Source: Chionoecetes opilio
Taxonomy: Eukaryota; Arthropoda; Malacostraca; Decapoda; Majidae
DNA: 64,000 nt
Assembly (NCBI GenBank): GCA_016584305.1
Contig: JACEEZ010018171.1
Coordinates: forward strand, 157,501-221,500
Direction of reading: 5' to 3'
Positions within the stretch are counted from its first letter, which is position 1. Each line of letters starts with the position of its first letter. Below are positions 1 to 12,339 of the stretch, piece by piece. A model generated the notes under the pieces. The model ran no database searches, was not told the DNA's origin, and worked only from the letters and a program-made list of their open reading frames with translations. Both the position numbers and the translations under genes were made by a program.

Positions 1-1216
1 GTGGGAGTAATGAGTGGTGAGGTATGGGTGGTGGAGTAATGAGTGGTGAGGGTATGGATTTGTGAATAATGAGTGGTGAGGTAGAGTGTTGGTGAGTAAT
101 GAGTGGTAAAGGTATGGGATGGGTGATTAATAGTGGTGAGTGTATGGGTGTGGGAGAATGATGTGGTTGAGCTATGGGCCGAGGTGAGGTAATGAGTGGT
201 GAGGGATGAGTGTGGAGTAATTGATTGGTGAGGAAGGGTGTGGAGTAAAGAGTGGTGAGGTATGAGATGTGGGAGTAATGAGTGGTGAGGAAGGGTGTGG
301 TAGTAATGAGGGTAAGGTATGGGTGTGTGGGTTAATGAGTGGTGAGGTATGAGGTGTGGGAGTAATGAGTGTGAGAAATGGGTGGGTAGTAATGAGGTGG
401 TAAGGTAGGGTGTGGAGTTATGAGTGGTGAGGTAGGGGTGTGGGAAGTAAGTGAGTAATGGAGTGGTGGAGGTATGGGTGTGTGTGAGTAATGAGTGGTG
501 AGGTATGGAGTGGGAGTTAATGAGTGGGAAGGTTATATGAGTTTCGGAGTATGAGTGGGAGCTATGAGCGTTGTAAAAATGAGTGGCTGAGGTATGAGTG
601 TGAGAAGATGAGTGGTGAGCTATGAGTGGGCGATAATGAGTGGTGAAGCTATGAGTTCGGAGTAATGAGTGGGGAGCTATGGAGTTTCGGAGTAATGGAG
701 TGGTGAGATATGAGTTTCGGAAGTAATGTGTGGTGAGCTATGGTGGGGTAGTAATGAGTGTGTGAGTAATGAGTGGTGAGCTTATGAAGTGGGGAGTAAA
801 GTGGTGAGGTATGGGTGTGTGCGTAAGAGTGGTGAGGAGGGGTGGTGAGTAAGGAGTGCGTGAGGTAGGATGTGGGAGTAAGAAGTGGTGAGGTATGGGT
901 GTGTGTGAGTAATGAGTGGTGAGGTATGGATGTGTGAGTAGGAGTGGTGAGGTATTGGATGTGTGAGTTAATTGAGTGGTGAGGTATGGATGTGTTAGGT
1001 AATGATTGGTGAGGGTATGGGTCGTTTGAGTAATGAGTGGGAGAGATGAGGTGGGAGTAATGAGTGTGAGGTATGGAGTGTGTGAGTAATGAGTTATGAG
1101 GTATGAGTGTGGTAGTAATGGTGGTGATAATATGAGTGTAGGTAGTAATTAAATGAGTGATGATATATAACGATGGGTGTTGTAGTAGTACTGAAGTGGT
1201 GAGGTATGGGCGAGCT
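1..1216. repeat. 29-bp minisatellite array, block 1
   Basis: Degenerate tandem copies of a 29-bp unit built from GAGGTATGGATGTG followed by TGAGTAATGAGTGGT. Copies differ by many single-base indels. The same unit recurs at 1,667-3,560, cleanly at 21,815-22,317, and inverted at 31,655-32,890. The unit has no stop codon in any minus-strand frame, which gives long His/Thr/Ser/Pro-rich open frames that are not genes. Confidence 0.93.
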
Positions 1217-1666
1217 GAGGCACAAAACATTGAATGTATATTTAAATACTAAAATACTAAATACATGGGAGGAAGAAATGATCTAAATACCAAATACTAA
1301 AACATTTTAGGATGTATTTAAATACATTTGTAAATACATTTTAAAATACGCACACTTGTTAACATGAATGAGTAATTCTTGCTTAACAATACTAAATGCT
1401 TGAAATGAATGATAAAGGACTACTTCCTATGATATTTAATTAATGACAATTACTTGAGTAATTGGAGATTATTAAATTGAGGTTATGAGTAAATTAAACT
1501 GATGAAAGTATTTATTATGTTTATATTATGAGTATTTAAATTACAATGTATTAAATACTTATTAAAGAATTAAATACTGTATTGAAATACGTGAAAACCA
1601 ATATTTGATAAATACAGTTCTAAATACACAAAATTTATTTAAATACAAATGTATTAAATACTGCCC
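1217..1666. mobile_element. hAT-like MITE inserted in the minisatellite
   Basis: An AT-rich block interrupts the 29-bp array. It is full of the motif ATTTAAATAC, and its right end is the inverse of GGGCAGTATTTAATAC. The left end carries a weaker version. GGGCAGTATTTAAATAC-type ends are common among short non-autonomous elements usually classed as hAT-like (family knowledge from memory). There is no coding capacity. An inverted copy sits at 32,035-32,455, also inside the minisatellite. I could not fix a clear target duplication. Confidence 0.6.
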
Positions 1667-3560
1667 AAAGCTCTGGGTATGGTTCGTGAGTAATGAGTGG
1701 TGAGGTATGGTGTGTGAGTAATGAGTGGAGGGTGAGGTATGGGTGTGTGAGTAATGATGGTGAGGGTTAGGGTGTGTGAGTAGAATGAGTGGTGAGGGTA
1801 TGGGTGTTGTGAGTAATGAGTGGTGAGGTATGGGGGTTGTGTGAGAATGAGGGTGAGGTATGGATGTGTGAGTAATGAGTGGTGAGGGATGTATGTGGGA
1901 GTTTAATGAGTGGTGAGGTATGGATGTGGGAGTATGAGTGGTGAGCGTTGGATGTGGGAGTAATGAGGGGTGAGGTATGGATGTGGGCGTAATGAGTGGT
2001 GAGGTATGGAAGGGGCGTCTTTTTTTTTAAAGAGTTGGTGAGGTATGGATGGGGAGTAATGAGTGGTGAGGTATGGTGTGGGAGTAAATGAGTGGTTAGG
2101 TATGGGTGTGTGAGTAATGAGTTGGTGAGGGTATGGATGTGTGGAGTAATGAGTGGTGTGAAGGTATGGATGTGGGGAAGTATGAGTGGTGAGGTATGGG
2201 ATGTGGGACGTAATTGAGTGGTGAGGTATGATGTGGGAGTAATGATGGTGAGGTAATGGATGCGGGAGAATGAGTGGTGAGGTATGGATGGGCAGTAATG
2301 AGTGGTGAGTGTATGATGTGGGATACTGAGTGGATGAGTATGGATGTGGGAGTAATGAGTGGTGAGGTATGGCGTGTGGAGTAGTAATGACGTGGTGAAG
2401 GTTTATGGGTAGTGTGAGGATGAGTGGTGAGGTATGGAGTGTGAGTAATGAGGGTGAGGTATGGATGTGGGAGTAATGAGTGGGGAGGTCTGGATGGGGG
2501 AGTAAGGAGTTGGTGAGGTATGGATGTGGGACAGTAATGAGTGGTGAGGTTATGGGTGTGTGAGTTAATGAGTGGTGAGGTATGGGTGTGCGAGTAATCA
2601 GTGATGGTGAGGTAGGATGTGTGAGTAATGAGTAGGTGAGGTATGGATTGTCCTGTGAATGTGAGTAAGTAAAGTGAGTAAAATGAGTGGTGATGAGGTA
2701 TGGATGTGGGAGTGAGTAAGTAAGTTAATGAAGTGGTTTGAGGTATGGATGTAGGGAAGAGTAATGAGTGGTTGACGGTATGGTGGTGTGGAGTAATGAG
2801 TGGTGAGATTATGATGGGGAAGAAAGTAGTAATGAGTGGTGAGGTATGGATGTGGGAGTAGTAGTAAAAGTAAGGAGTGGTGAGTTATGGATGTGTGGTA
2901 GTAGAGTAATGAGTGGTGAGGTCTATGGTATGGGTGAGTATATGGTGGTGGGTTAATGGGTGTGTGAGTAATGAATGGTGAGGGTTATGGGATGTGTGAG
3001 TAATGGTGGTGAGGTAGGTATGGATGCTGTGAGTAATTGAGTGGTGAGAGGTTATGGATGTGTGAGAATGAGTGGTGAGGTATGGATGTCGTGAGTAAAT
3101 GAAGTGGTGAGGTATGGATGTGAGTAATGAGTGGTGAGGTATGGTGATGTGATGAGAATGAAGGTGGGGAGGGATGGATGTGGGAAGTAAGATGGTGTGA
3201 GGTATGGTATGTGGGAGTAGTAGTAAGTAGAGTAATGAGTGGTGAGGTACGGATGTGTGAGTAATGAGTGGTGAGGTAATGGATGTGTGAGTAATGAGTG
3301 GTGAAGGTATGGGTGTTTTGAGTACATGAATGGTGAACGTCAATGGATGTTTGGGAAGTGTAATGAGTGGTGAGGTATGGGTGTCTGTGGTTGGAGGTAG
3401 GGGGTCGTGAGTAATGAGTGGGTGAGGTTATAATGGCGCTCGTGTTGTTTGTGATTGTGGCTTTTTGTTGTGAGAATGAGTGGTTGATGAGGTTCATGGG
3501 TTTCTGTTTTTGTGTGAGTAAATAGTGGTGAGGGAGGGTTTATGTCGTTAATAGTAAGGA
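1667..3560. repeat. 29-bp minisatellite array, block 2
   Basis: Continuation of the 29-bp array after the AT-rich insertion, about 1.9 kb of degenerate copies. The matching part of the inverted paralogue (31,655-32,030) is only about 0.4 kb, so array length varies greatly between copies. Confidence 0.93.
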
Positions 3561-3574
3561 GAAGTGGTAGTGGT

Positions 3575-5215
3575 TGTTGAGATGGGCTCTGTCCTTTTGT
3601 CTTTTTTTAATTGTCCCCCATTTCCATGGGAATTCTCGTCTTAATGTTGTTAGATCAGTGGTTTACCAACTTTGTTCGTTGTTTCCCCCTTCCCCCTGTT
3701 CAACCATCCGGATTTCCCACCTTCAGGTGGTGAAGAAAAAAGTAGCCAAAAACACAACATCCTTACTTGCTTAATAACAAAGTATATAGACATATCCTCT
3801 CTAATCTTACCCTTAAAGAAAAGAAAAAAGAATCAATAGCGAAACTCTGAACTTTAAAAGATTTTTGTCTGTCGACTCCCTCCACTTAAAATGCTATTTT
3901 CCCTAGTAGTAGGTATTCGGGAATAACTTCCCCCCTTAGGAATCCTTGAGATTACCCCCAGCGGGGGAAAATTTCCCCAAGGTTTTGAACAACAATTACT
4001 TGTCTAGTCAGATAGTTCTCTCGGCAACCCTTAGTTGACCACCATTCATTACAAATTCTGCGGGGTCAGTGGTCACTGGCATCGTAACATTAATGATAGG
4101 TATTGAGGCCAGGAAAATCAGGGAAAAATAATATATTGTTGGAAAAAAGGAAAGGGGAGAAAAAAGAAGAGAAAAAAAAAGGAGAAGAAGGAAAATGGAA
4201 AATGCAGAAAGAAATAAAAAAAAAAAAAATAATATTTATTGTGTCTTCGAAAGTAGTGCTTGTGGATTTGCCAAAGGTCAAGGTGCGATTTGGATTTGTT
4301 AGATAATGTACAGTTGGTTGGAAACGGGAACTAAAACACCGTTGTACGTGAGAACTACTAGGCCCTCTTGTAGTTTCCTATGTTCTTTGACTGAAAAGTT
4401 GGTTGGGGGGCCCACCGCGGGCGCCGGGCGGTAGGTTTCACGCCCCTCTCCGTTAACCGGGGGGGCCTCATCACCGCCGCCCCCGCCCGCTCCACCACAC
4501 TTTGAACAGTGTGCCAAAGTTATTCCTTTTGAGACAACGTACTAAAAAAATACTCCAATCTCATCTAACCCAAACCCTTATAGACCGACCAATCACCATA
4601 TTCAATATACTAGGGGCGAGGAGAGGATGGGCGCGCGGTTGGGTTATAAGAAAGATATATTTTAATTTCCGCCAGAAATTCTCCACACTCCCCTTGGTCG
4701 CGTTTCTTCTTCTTGTGACCCTCTACCGCTTCGAGGCGCCTTCACTGGCTTGATTGTACTAGACGAAGAGCCAGGATAATGATACTATAATGCTCTCATT
4801 ACAAGGAAAAGATCCTTATAATACTAATTAGAATCCAGCACAAATAGTAAGGCAAAATCCTGGTTGAAATAATAGAAAAGAAGCCTTTGATAGTTAAAAA
4901 AAAGAAAACGTGTAGGCAGGACAGCTCGACGGCTACTGATGCGCCCGTTCAACTTGTCCAAGTTGTAGAAATGCCCCTATTTGAAACGCTTTAGACTTGC
5001 CCCCCGGACCATGTGCTTCGTCCTGGTGGGGACAGACTCTTCATAGTCTTCCATAGAAAAACAATTCTCATAAACCCTTACTCTTTCCCTTTACATCTAT
5101 TCCAAATGGAACGTCGCCGGAATTCCGCGGTCGGCGAGCGTTCAAACTGTTGCGCCTGTTGCGTTTGATGCTTCGGCGGACGTTCCTATCGGCCGGACAG
5201 TTCCATAAAACCCAA
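3575..5215 (+). repeat. Composite dispersed repeat, copy A
   Basis: Non-coding repeat. The same order of landmarks occurs directly at about 28,410-30,187 and inverted at about 30,345-31,630: the TTTCCATGGGAATTC block, the CATCCGGATTTCCCACCTTC block, a GTCGAC site, the CAACCCTTAGTTGACCACC block, and a closing cluster resembling GGAACTGTCGCCGATA. This copy lacks the MITE found in the direct copy at 28,656-29,134. No gene is supported here, and short open frames are chance. Confidence 0.7.
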
Positions 5216-6119
5216 TCGACGGGTCACTCTCGCGCCGCACGTCTCCCTGCCTTGACGTAACCGCCCGTCGCCCTCACCCCCACGTGGCCCCGGCCAGGCA
5301 CCCACGGCACACACAAAGGTAAAGATACCTACTTAACACACAGGATACACACCTAAAATTTACCGTTCGATACCAGAGTCACTGCAGGTGTGTTCGTGGC
5401 CTTGCGAGTGCTAAAGGGGCATCACACGAGGGTTTCGTGGATTTTTCGTCGAACTTGCATTTGGGGACTTTTTGGTCGAATTTGAGGGTCATTTACCAAA
5501 ATGTCGACGAAAGGTTTTTTGTGAAAATTAACAAAATTTTGCACTTTCGTCGAAAAAAATTCGGATCAAAAAAAGTCTATATTTTTTCTGAAGTTTAAAT
5601 GGTGTTAGAATTATTAAGCATTGAAATGAAACCCATATAAACATCCCGGAAAATAATACAGATCATCTATATTATATATGTGATAGTTTTTCAAAATATG
5701 AAGCGATTTGATGGTTTACAATTTGCGTAGAATGTTTACTGTAGAAATGAGATCGAAAAAAGTATAACGGGGAGGAATGGAAAGATGCGTGGGGTTTTCA
5801 CTAAAATGGGATGTAAAATAAAGAGGGGGGTTGAAAGGACGGGAAAGAGAAGGGTTATGTTGGGGGGGACGTGTGGGACTGGGAAAAAGGGACGGAGGGA
5901 TTGAGACGGGGAAAGAGTTGGAGGAATGGGTGTATGAGAAATAGAAAATAGAACTGCATGCTTGAGTATTTTGGGTTTTTTGTTCATTTCCCCCTTTTGG
6001 GGTTTTTTTTTTTCTTCACGGGAGCAGCCGGTTAAAAAAGACCCCCCTATGAAAAAAAAGGCCACCGAAATATCAAGATCAGGAAAATGGGCAAGGACTG
6101 CCCCCCCGGTCCTTTTCTG

Positions 6120-6640
6120 AGGGTGACTAAATATGGTATTATTTTACCCCATAGGACCGAAAAAATTTTAAAAACAATTCGGCGTGTGGTTTCTGTTTAC
6201 CTTATTGGATTCTAGAAAACATTCCCTATGAGTTCCATCGCAAACATCTTTTTGGGGATAAAACCTGTGTTTATAGGGGGCGAGACAAGTGTTTACTTTC
6301 CCCCCCACTCTTCTTCCTCTTTTGGGCCTGCACGCCCATTGTTCTTCCCTTGCCGCGGACATTTTTTAAAGAGGATTTGGGTTTTGCAGGGGGTTAAAGC
6401 GTGGGATTGTTAGGTTAGGTTAGATTGGAGTCAAAGGGGGGGTTAGGTTTGTTTTTTAATTTTTAATTCATATACCCCTCCTTCCTTTAAGTAGTTTATA
6501 CCCGAAAGTAGTGATTTGCGACGGAAGTTCATAGACAAAATGTTTCTTAGAATCTATTAAGGTGAACAGAAACCATACTCCCATTTGTGTAGGGAATTTC
6601 GGTCCTACTGTAAACATTTACCCTACATTTACCTGGCCAA
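6120..6640. mobile_element. Inverted-repeat (MITE-like) block
   Basis: Bases about 6,125-6,262 pair with about 6,505-6,630 in inverse order. Landmarks are TAGGACCGAAAAAATT versus AATTTCGGTCCTA, and GGTTTCTGTTTACCTTATT versus AATCTATTAAGGTGAACAG. The loop contains TTAGGTTAGGTTAGATT. The long imperfect arms around a short non-coding centre suggest a foldback MITE. No protein is encoded. Confidence 0.55.
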
Positions 6641-6681
6641 AAATTGGTGCTTCTTCAGATGGAGATATTTTTTTCTTTCTG

Positions 6682-6775
6682 GAAACCTGTGGCGGGCGGG
6701 CCCGCCCGCCACAAGTTTCGGTGGCCACAGGTGACAGTGGCGGACGGGCGGGCCGCCCGCCCGCCCGCCCGCCAC
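6682..6775. repeat. GC-rich palindromes
   Basis: A 38-bp near-perfect palindrome at 6,682-6,719 is centred on GGGCGGGCCCGCCC, with one mismatched pair. A second imperfect GC palindrome follows at 6,737-6,775 between GTGGCGGACGGG and CCCGCCCGCCAC. Both lie in otherwise AT-rich DNA and could form strong hairpins. Confidence 0.85.
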
Positions 6776-7037
6776 TCGATTTTGGGCTCTGCCACGCCCT
6801 GCTGGGATGAAATTATTACCCTAACCTAACCGAACCTTCTAACGGGAGGGGCTCCGTCCCCTTCGACCCCATGACGAGAATATTAACCTAACCGAAACTT
6901 AACTTAACCTTAACCGCGTGGTAGCGACCGCGCAGTTCTCGTCCACTATAACCCATTTAGCCCACATGAACGCATCTTCATCTGTCGCTGTTCTCTTCTA
7001 ACAATCACCTCCTCCCTTTTCATCACCAGTAGCTACG

Positions 7038-7066
7038 TATATATATATATATATATATATTATATG
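7038..7066. repeat. (AT)n microsatellite
   Basis: An uninterrupted alternating AT run in non-coding DNA. The flanks (6,780-7,030 and 7,260-7,660) hold no gene that I can support. Confidence 0.9.
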
Positions 7067-7667
7067 CCCCTAAACTTAAAACATTAACAACAAATCTCTC
7101 GCTGTCATCGCTTTATCATTGTTTGTTATGGTTGGGTGAAGCGGTTGGCCCACCCGTCTGCTAGTGTGTTGTCAAACAGGTCAAGCCAAAGGCCTGTTTG
7201 GTTCGACGAAACAGTCCGACGAAACGCCTCGTGTGATACCCGCTTTAAAGGATCATCGTAGAGTATAGCCGGTGTGGCCCGCCCCGCCCCAGACCCTATG
7301 CCGGGCTGGGGCTAGGGGGCTGCCCGGACAATTATGCTTATTATGGGTGTTATATTACTGTTAGTTTTATTATTCTTGTTATTATTAAGCAGAACTGGGC
7401 TCTTTATGCCGGTCTTAACATCCACGTGGCCCCCGGCTGCGAATTTTTTCCTTAAGCAGGTTAGCTTGCGGTACGGTTCGGCTAGTTTTCATGCTCGTTC
7501 TCTAACGGTTACTTTGTGTGGGAATTACAATGAGGATATTTTCAAGAAAATCCTGTTTCGTTTCGGAGTTTTCGTTAGTTTCGGAGCTACAGCCAAGCTT
7601 AGAGGGTCGCCCACCTGCTTGGGAAAAAAAAATCGCCCCCGGCTAGGAGGTTAGGTTAGTGTTTTGG

Positions 7668-7790
7668 GTGCCTGGAACTGTCGCCGATAGGAATTCTCGC
7701 CAAGGATAGGAGTGTTCATTTTTTCTCGTCGGCGAGTGTTCATATTTTCGGCGACAGATCAGTTCTTGATTTTGATATTAGTACCCAATA
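7668..7790 (+). repeat. GTCGCCGATA inverted-repeat module, copy 1
   Basis: Contains CTGGAACTGTCGCCGATAGG, then decayed inverse copies such as TTTCGGCGACAG, and ends in GTTCTTGATTTTGATATTAG. The same module occurs at 18,668-18,785 and inverted at 34,730-34,848. Related clusters cap the composite repeat at 5,105-5,215, 30,070-30,187 and 30,345-30,450. Confidence 0.7.
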
Positions 7791-7959
7791 TGGTTATAAT
7801 GGACGAGAGCTGCGCAGTCGCTACAGCCGTTGGTAAAATTCTAGTCCTTTCCCGCCCTTATAAGTGTTTTTGTTTTTCCTCCAGACCTTCGCTGCTTCCC
7901 ACCACCTCAGTAGGTCAGAGTAAGAAGAAAATGTTAATGATGACCAATTTCAAAAGTGA

Positions 7960-8430
7960 ATTGCAAGGTTAGGTTAATTCTGCCCCGTTAGTAGGTTAGA
8001 TTAGGAAAATATAACCATCTCCAATGGACAAAGCACCCATTTTTGGCCAAGAAAAATTCACAGAAAATGGCCACGCAGTCCTCGTGAGTGAGTAAATAAA
8101 GAATGTGCCAGACATCAGAGATCATATGGCACTATGCAATGTTTCTTCTGTTTCCCGCGGCACACGGGATTCCGGCAACGGACGGCTTCGGGGACAACAC
8201 CGGCGCCACCCTCACGGGAGCCCCGACCCGGGACACCCTAGAAGGTTAGGTTAGATTATCGGGTGATTATTGCTAGGAGGTTAGGTTACATTTGGCTAGG
8301 TTAAGAGGTTAGGTTAGATTATCGGGGGGTAGAGCCCCCCGCTATGTTAGGTTACATTTGCATAAGTCAGGTTAAATTACCGGGAGGTCGAGGGGGACGG
8401 AGCCCCCCCGCTAGGAGGTTAGGTTAAATT
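7960..8430 (+). repeat. TTAGG-like interstitial telomeric repeats, block 1
   Basis: Short runs of GGTTAGGTTAGATT and GGAGGTTAGGTTA are interspersed with C-rich sequence. TTAGG is the usual arthropod telomeric pentamer. These degenerate internal runs support an arthropod source. More runs lie at 6,408-6,450, 8,995-9,130 (mostly as CCTAA) and 25,820-26,060. Confidence 0.75.
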
Positions 8431-8439
8431 TTCCTAGAT

Positions 8440-8640
8440 CTAGCAAAATTACCCTAGATCTAGGGAATTTTGGCTCTCCTACATAACTCCAAAAATAAGC
8501 GTTTCCGACGCATTATTTGCTCCTCACCCGAGAACCCCGCATTCCCACAGGTTCCCAAACTTGTTTGGGGGAAGAGAGAGTATGGGCAAACAATAGAAAT
8601 TTACCCTTTTATTGCACCACTTGTCACATTCCGTGCTAAA
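8440..8640 (+). repeat. Dispersed non-coding repeat with a second copy at 26.1 kb
   Basis: The block with ACCCGAGAACCCCGCATTCC, CAAACTTGTTTGGGGGAAG and AGTATGGGCAAACA recurs at about 26,120-26,290 with substitutions. No gene is present. The following stretch, 8,640-9,423, shows only AT-rich unique sequence, a CCTAA-type run and a poly-C patch. Confidence 0.6.
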
Positions 8641-9424
8641 AATAGTTGCAAATACGTACTCTTACTCAATTTCCGCAAAAAAAATGAAAATATATATTTA
8701 TATATGTATATATATCCAGATTTTACCCATGATTCTTGGTGCGTTTCAAAGATTACGTAACGCTTTTTCTGGTCTTCTGACCCCTTGTCACGCCTTGTAA
8801 CACGTGCAGACCCTATAGAAAATGATGACACCAGCTTGTACCCGTCCCCCCCCAATTAGTAAGTTTCCATTTTTTTTTCAAATACAATAATTGAAGTAGG
8901 TAGCCTAAATACCTGGGTAAATATGCAGTTTCAACCAATACTCCCTATTGACCAATACTCTCCTGACAACTTGGGGGGCCGCGCCCCCCCCAGACCCCCC
9001 TGCTAACCTAACTAACCTAACTGTTAACTAACTTAACCTGGGCATTGATTACGTAACCTAACTTCACTGTGTGGGGTTGGACCCCCCAGAAAACACTTAC
9101 TTCAGCTAGAAATGACAGGTTAGGTTAGACTAGGGTCTCTGTAATAAGAGGGTACCGCCATTCATAGGCCATAATGTTAAACGCTACTGAGCGCCATCTT
9201 AGTGACTTAGTGTACAGTCACTCCACATAATTCGCGAACACTTGGGGCGAAGGCAGCCCATCAATTTCTCAAATCGTTTCCTTGTCTACAAATGTTCGCT
9301 CAGTCTCCTCTTCACTCACACTGTTTCACAACCTTCCGGCTTCATAGTCCCCCTGAGTCAGTAGTAATTATATGTTTAAGTCTCGCAATTACATAATGAC
9401 AGTTTTTAACAAGCTCTCGCCTGT

Positions 9425-9425
<1 letters not shown>

Positions 9426-9466
<41 letters not shown>
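9426..9466 (+). repeat. (GT)n microsatellite
   Basis: An uninterrupted GT dinucleotide run directly before the long purine-rich tract. Confidence 0.97.
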
Positions 9467-9467
<1 letters not shown>

Positions 9468-9499
9468 AAATATTGGTTTTTTATGGGGAGGGAGAGACA

Positions 9500-10611
<1,112 letters not shown>

Positions 10612-11010
10612 CCCCCCGTGGGATTAACGCCATCCCAGGGGAAAGAGGAGGAATGCATGGTCCAGGCTTTGATTGGGAAGGATGGGGTGGGGGAGTCAAG
10701 AGAATATGAACGATAACACTGGGGAACAAATTTTTGTTGAGTTAGGTCTGACACTTGTTATTAAGTAATTTTTGGGTGCTGAATCCAAAACTGATCTCAG
10801 TTTTTCTCTATCACGTCAAGTTTTTGAACTGTAGGATTTTCGTTTTCTTAAAAAATATGAAAAATACTGTACATAACAGTAACAGTGCTTATTTTATAAA
10901 AAGTTGCAAATGTTAACATACAATGAAAAATGAAAGAAATAGGCATGAATAGAATGTTTATTTAACATTATCATGTTTTTAGAAAGGATAAGGCTATAAT
11001 TGTGTGCAGG

Positions 11011-11379
11011 TTAAGGTAAAAATTTACGTTTGTAGCTTTGTCTGGAGTGTTCAACTTGAGGACTATCGCGTTTGATGCTCCAACAATAGTCAGCCATCAT
11101 ATGCACATCCCATCTACCCTGGTAACGTTCTTTCATAACCTTCAAATCTTGGTGAAATCGTTCACCTTGCTCGTCGCTAGCAGCACCAAGATTTTCCGGA
11201 AAGTTGGCAAGATGGCTATGCAAAAAATGTACTTTAATACTCATGTTGCAACCAAGCGCTTTGTAGCTCTCCAATAGTTTCTGAACAATTTCTGTGTAAT
11301 TACTTGCACGTGTATTTCCAAGAAAGTTCTTGACGACGTCTTTAAATGATAGCCAAGCATTCTTTTCAAGGTCTGACAT
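11011..11379 (-). pseudogene. Fragment of a repetitive-element protein (DEQGERFHQD family)
   Basis: A 122-residue frame with the motifs HSHLANFPENLGAASDEQ, GERFHQDLKVMKERYQGRW and MMADYCW. I recognise this block from many uncharacterised, highly repeated arthropod proteins. It usually forms the C-terminal part of a much longer protein, but I cannot name its enzyme class. Here only the C-terminal part remains, and it ends in a normal stop. The first codons lie inside a perfect palindrome (11,373-11,413), which marks a rearrangement breakpoint rather than a true start. It is almost certainly a dead fragment of a mobile element. Confidence 0.6.
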
Positions 11380-11413
11380 AGTACCGTTGAAATTTTCAAC
11401 GGTACTATGTCAG
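11373..11413. repeat. Perfect 19-bp-arm palindrome at a rearrangement joint
   Basis: Left arm CTGACATAGTACCGTTGAA (11,373-11,391), spacer ATT, then its exact inverse at 11,395-11,413. It separates two divergent gene fragments, and both apparent ATG codons lie inside the arms. Confidence 0.95.
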
Positions 11414-11844
11414 CCCTTAACCCCCTACTTTACGATCTGGCTATCATCCTGATAGGAGGTAACGACATCAAGGAGGACACTAGTGTGGATGGTTTATTTG
11501 AGGATATGATGGCCATCCATCGGGCCTTTTCAGGAAAGGGAATCACTTGTGTCTTATGCACAATAGAACCAAGAATTTACCCCCAAAACCACCCTCACTT
11601 GTCGAGGCCGAGCGCTACAAAAAGATCTCAAGGGCCATAAATAGGAAATTGCAGCGTGAGCTCAAAGGCCACATCATTTTGTTGGGCGGGAAAAACCTTC
11701 CCGATGGATCTGCGGATCATGGACGGGATACATCCAACCTTTGAAGGCAGACAACATATTTGGAACAAAGTGTCCAAAGCCATAAGACATCATCATAGCA
11801 CTTGGACACAAACCCAGCAGCCATTGCAGGAATTTCAGTTTTAA
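11407..11844 (+). pseudogene. SGNH/GDSL-hydrolase-like domain fragment, frameshifted
   Basis: Read across three frames, the region gives LAIILIGGNDIKEDTSVDG (a GGND block), then RYKKISRAINRKLQRELKG, then LRIMDGIHPTFEGRQHIW (a DGIHP block). A GGND block and a C-terminal D-x-x-H block are conserved in SGNH hydrolases and supply catalytic residues. SGNH-like domains also occur in proteins of some retroelements. At least two frameshifts break the frame, near 11,600 and 11,690, and the N-terminal GDS block is missing. The 5' end starts in a palindromic joint. I read this as a decayed retroelement domain, not a host esterase gene. Confidence 0.5.
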
Positions 11845-12024
11845 CTCTAGGTACTACTAACTTGTTAGTTTAGAGTCAATATTTTTATTTTTTTGGCTTA
11901 AATTTAAATTCATAACTAACAAGTCACTCATAATTCAACTTCCAAATTGACTATTTAGCAATTTGTATTCCATAAATTTAAAATTTTGTCTGTCTCCATA
12001 TTTATTCATTAGATTGGTGGCATT

Positions 12025-12339
12025 TTGGCCACAGTTAAAACTCTAGCAGGCCATAAAGGGCACTGCACTAAGTTACTGGGTCAAATTGATGTAGCTCTGG
12101 AGGATCATGTGGAATTTCACCAACTTAAAGTGTGGAAAGCACAGTTAGAGAAAAAGATAAGTATCATATCAAATCTCTATGATACTCTAGTAAATGAGGC
12201 AGAAAGTGATAAAGTGGAAGCATTAATCTGTGATCAGGCTGATTTTGAAGATCGCTTACAAAATACCATCTATAAGATCTGTAACGCGAGAAATTACATT
12301 AATAGGGGAAGAGATGAAATAACAAATAAGTATCAATAA
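12025..12339 (+). pseudogene. Possible BEL/Pao-type gag N-terminal fragment
   Basis: A 104-residue frame, predicted helical and charged (QLKVWKAQLEKKISIISNLY, EALICDQADFEDRLQNTIYK). The layout, with a Lys-rich start, a long helix, a heptad-like LEKK region and a second acidic helix with a Y-K-I motif, resembles the N-terminal region of BEL/Pao gag proteins (DUF1759-type). It stops after KYQ and no zinc knuckle or protease follows. The resemblance rests on pattern and length only; another coiled-coil fragment is possible. The stretch 12,340-12,798 shows no gene. Confidence 0.35.

Larger units (their letters stand above)
5411..7250. mobile_element. Possible 1.8-kb DNA transposon with inverted ends
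   Basis: The left end (5,411-5,460) contains GGCATCACACGAGGGTTTCG then TTTTCGTCGAAC. The right end (7,200-7,250) is its inverse, with CGTGTGATACCC and GGTTCGACGAAAC. The two ends pair over roughly 45 bp with mismatches. The interior has no transposase that I recognise. It holds a nested inverted-repeat block (6,120-6,640), GC palindromes (6,682-6,775), TTAGG-like pentamers and an AT run at 7,038-7,066. No target duplication was identified, so the boundaries are approximate. Confidence 0.45.

Noticed and set aside
649..1230. Long minus-strand open frame over the minisatellite
   Set aside because: It is produced by the 29-bp unit having no stops on that strand, with no domain or start context; equal frames exist at all array copies.
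1..3560. CRISPR-like repeat array
   Set aside because: Repeats are directly adjacent without unique spacers, in a eukaryotic context.
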